The notes under the pieces: generated by a model | What the model was told of the DNA's origin: nothing | The model's input: the letters and a program-made list of their open reading frames with translations, nothing else | The model's database searches: none | Assembly: GCF_033880585.1 (NCBI RefSeq) | Contig: NZ_CP137624.1 | Location: 2,701,501-2,765,500 of the forward strand | Direction of reading: 5' to 3' | Length of the DNA: 64,000 nucleotides | From: Lysinibacillus louembei | GTDB lineage: Bacteria > Bacillota > Bacilli > Bacillales_A > Planococcaceae | Part shown: in pieces, positions 62,243 through 64,000 of the stretch | Position numbering within the stretch: position 1 is the first letter of the stretch | How the letters are laid out: each line of letters starts with the position of its first letter | Program-made: the position numbers and the translations under genes

Positions 62243-63225
62243 TGGCTGTGATGTCTTATATTGATGCAATTAATTTAGCAATGAAAGAAGAGATGGAACG
62301 CGATGAGCGCGTCTTTATTTTAGGGGAGGACGTTGGACGCAAAGGTGGCGTATTTAAAGCAACATCAGGGCTTTACAACCAATTTGGCGAATATCGCGTC
62401 CTTGATACACCTTTAGCAGAAAGCGCGATTGCAGGTGTTGCGATTGGGGCCGCGATGTATGGCATGCGTCCAATTGCCGAAATGCAATTTGCTGATTTCA
62501 TTATGCCAGCAGTGAACCAAATTGTGTCGGAGGCAGCGAAAATTCGCTACCGCTCGAACAATGATTGGACATGTCCTTTAGTTGTGCGTGCACCATTTGG
62601 TGGAGGAATCCACGGAGCGCTTTACCATTCACAATCAGTAGAGGCGCTATTTGCAGGAACACCAGGCTTAAAAATCGTTATCCCTTCTACACCATATGAT
62701 GCGAAAGGCTTGTTAAAAGCGGCAATTCGTGATGAAGACCCAGTGCTATTTTTCGAGCATAAGCGTGCGTATCGTCTAATTAAAGGGGAAGTGCCAGCAG
62801 ATGATTATACATTACCGATTGGTAAGGCAGACGTGAAACGTGAAGGTGACGATATTACCGTAATCACTTACGGCTTAGCAGTACATTTTGCATTGCAAGC
62901 AGCAGAGCGCTTAGCGGCAGACGGTATTCAAGCACATATTTTAGATTTACGTACAGTTTACCCATTAGATAAAGAAGCGATTATTGAAGCGGCAAGCAAA
63001 ACAGGCAAAGTGTTGCTTGTAACAGAAGATAATAAAGAAGGTAGCATTATGAGTGAAGTGTCAGCAATTATTGCGGAGCATTGCTTATTTGATTTAGATG
63101 CGCCAATTAAGCGTTTAGCTGGTCCAGATGTACCTGCAATGCCTTACGCACCAACAATGGAAAAATTCTTCATGATTAATCCTGATAAAGTTGAGCAAGC
63201 AATGCGTGAGCTTGCTGCATTTTAA
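62242..63225 (+). CDS. bkdAB: Branched-chain 2-oxoacid dehydrogenase E1 beta
   Basis: A 327-residue partner of E1 alpha. Conserved parts: FILGEDVGRKGGVFKAT (about 25-41), RVLDTPLAESAIAGVAIG, MQFADFIMPAVNQIVSEAAK and the C-terminal transketolase domain (about 200-320). The start overlaps the bkdAA stop (TAATG) and GAGGGTG lies upstream, so the subunits are translationally coupled. Confidence 0.95.
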   Translation: MAVMSYIDAINLAMKEEMERDERVFILGEDVGRKGGVFKATSGLYNQFGEYRVLDTPLAESAIAGVAIGAAMYGMRPIAEMQFADFIMPAVNQIVSEAAKIRYRSNNDWTCPLVVRAPFGGGIHGALYHSQSVEALFAGTPGLKIVIPSTPYDAKGLLKAAIRDEDPVLFFEHKRAYRLIKGEVPADDYTLPIGKADVKREGDDITVITYGLAVHFALQAAERLAADGIQAHILDLRTVYPLDKEAIIEAASKTGKVLLVTEDNKEGSIMSEVSAIIAEHCLFDLDAPIKRLAGPDVPAMPYAPTMEKFFMINPDKVEQAMRELAAF

Positions 63226-63237
63226 GGAGGAATAACA

Positions 63238-64000
63238 ATGGCAATTCAAAATATTGTAATGCCCCAGTTAGGCGAGAGTGTAACAGAGGGAACAATTGAG
63301 CGTTGGCTTGTCAAGCCGGGCGATAAAGTAAATAAATATGATCCGTTAGCGGAAGTCAATACAGATAAAGTAAATGCAGAAATCCCTTCTTCCTTTGAAG
63401 GAATTGTCAGTGAGCTTATCGCAAATGAAGGGGAAACGTTACCTGTTGGTGCTATCGTCTGTACGATTGATGTACAAGGAGATGTTAGTGAGCCATCAGC
63501 AGAGAAAACATCGAATGTCAGCTCAGCCATTTTAAATGCAGGTGTTCAACATAAAGAGGAAACACCAGCTCAGCCTGCTGCACAGCAAGCAATGGTCAAG
63601 GTACCACGCGACAAAGCACGCTATTCACCAGCTGTTTTAACATTGGCGGCAGAGCATAACATTGATTTAACATTGGTACAGGGTAGCGGTGTAGGAGGAC
63701 GTATTACACGTAAAGACATTCAAGCGATTATTGCGTCTGGACAAATTCCGACAGCACCTGCACAGCCAGTAGAAGCGCCTGCAATAGCACCGTCTGCTCC
63801 ACAAGCAGCGCAAGAGCCTGTACAAGCGCCATCTGCGCCAGTTATTCCAACAGCAGCAGGTGATGTAGAAATTCCTGTGACAGCTGTGCGTCGTGCGATT
63901 GCGAACAATATGTTGCGTAGCAAGCATGAAGTGCCACACGCATGGATGATGATGGAAGTGGACGTAACGAATTTAGTAGCGTACCGCGACTCTCTTAAAA
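63238..64000 (+). CDS. bkdB: Branched-chain 2-oxoacid dehydrogenase E2 (3' partial)
   Basis: The first 254 codons are visible; the gene runs off the right edge. An N-terminal lipoyl domain (about 1-78, lipoylated Lys in EVNTDKVNAEIPSS) is followed by a linker, a peripheral-subunit-binding domain (about 125-160, YSPAVLTLAAEHNIDL then GVGGRITRKDI), an Ala/Pro-rich flexible linker (about 170-210), and the start of the acyltransferase domain (VTAVRRAIANNMLRSKHEVP). AAGGAGGAA precedes the ATG. Confidence 0.95.
   Translation, partial: MAIQNIVMPQLGESVTEGTIERWLVKPGDKVNKYDPLAEVNTDKVNAEIPSSFEGIVSELIANEGETLPVGAIVCTIDVQGDVSEPSAEKTSNVSSAILNAGVQHKEETPAQPAAQQAMVKVPRDKARYSPAVLTLAAEHNIDLTLVQGSGVGGRITRKDIQAIIASGQIPTAPAQPVEAPAIAPSAPQAAQEPVQAPSAPVIPTAAGDVEIPVTAVRRAIANNMLRSKHEVPHAWMMMEVDVTNLVAYRDSLK

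Noticed and set aside
63667-63939. Minus-strand Arg/Cys-rich frames over bkdB
   Set aside because: They are antisense to the Ala/Pro linker of E2, with no start signals.

Overview
The window is AT-rich chromosomal DNA from an endospore-forming member of the Bacillales. Spo0A, SpoIVB, a B-type RNase P RNA next to gpsB, the nusB-folD-xse-ispA-dxs-tlyA-argR-recN-spoIVB-spo0A block and a Bcd/Bkd cluster all point that way. An S-layer protein with SLH anchors, together with the gene order, suggests the Planococcaceae (Lysinibacillus/Solibacillus-like). That genus-level placement is inference from gene content. I saw no insertion sequence, prophage, CRISPR array, tRNA or rRNA.

Layout. 1-3956: the C-terminal 1302 residues of a giant S-layer protein. 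4074-5634: an SDR dehydrogenase and a divergent TetR regulator with palindromes between them. 5767-12950: YprB-like nuclease, GpsB, rnpB, a PAS-GGDEF-EAL protein, a THUMP methyltransferase and a DinG-type helicase, ending in a 21-bp-periodic tandem array. 13119-19816: small ATPase, unknown protein, LysE exporter, ArsR regulator with a three-gene ABC exporter, HIT protein and PP2C-like phosphatase. 20153-24493: two chemoreceptors flanking an unknown small protein and a GNAT-like protein. 24681-29765: a TetR-controlled MFS/FtsX/ABC efflux operon. 29878-30728: a deletion scar that joins a beheaded LysR regulator to the tail of an EamA transporter. 30725-37730: AbrB-type transporter, GNAT, Nudix, YthPQ-like ABC exporter, PepSY/YtkA-like pair and a 41-residue zinc-ribbon gene.

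38289-42447 is the most striking region. The complete riboflavin operon ribD-ribE-ribBA-ribH is preceded by four tandem, nearly identical FMN riboswitches. They repeat every 200-202 bp and each is followed by its own terminator hairpin. A polymerase must pass four FMN checkpoints before reaching ribD.

42620-43759 holds two small membrane-protein genes on the minus strand, separated by a second 21-bp-periodic four-unit array. 43969-55343 is the conserved nusB-to-spo0A block (transcription antitermination, one-carbon metabolism, exonuclease VII, isoprenoids, arginine regulation, repair, sporulation). 55706-58267: a FapA-like protein, a glycerophosphodiesterase and a DUF2627 membrane protein. 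58559-64000: branched-chain amino acid catabolism (bcd, lpdV, bkdAA, bkdAB and the start of bkdB), without the ptb and buk genes usual in Bacillus subtilis.

Start codons were chosen by Shine-Dalgarno spacing, so several genes are shorter than their maximal open frame. TTG and GTG starts are common here.
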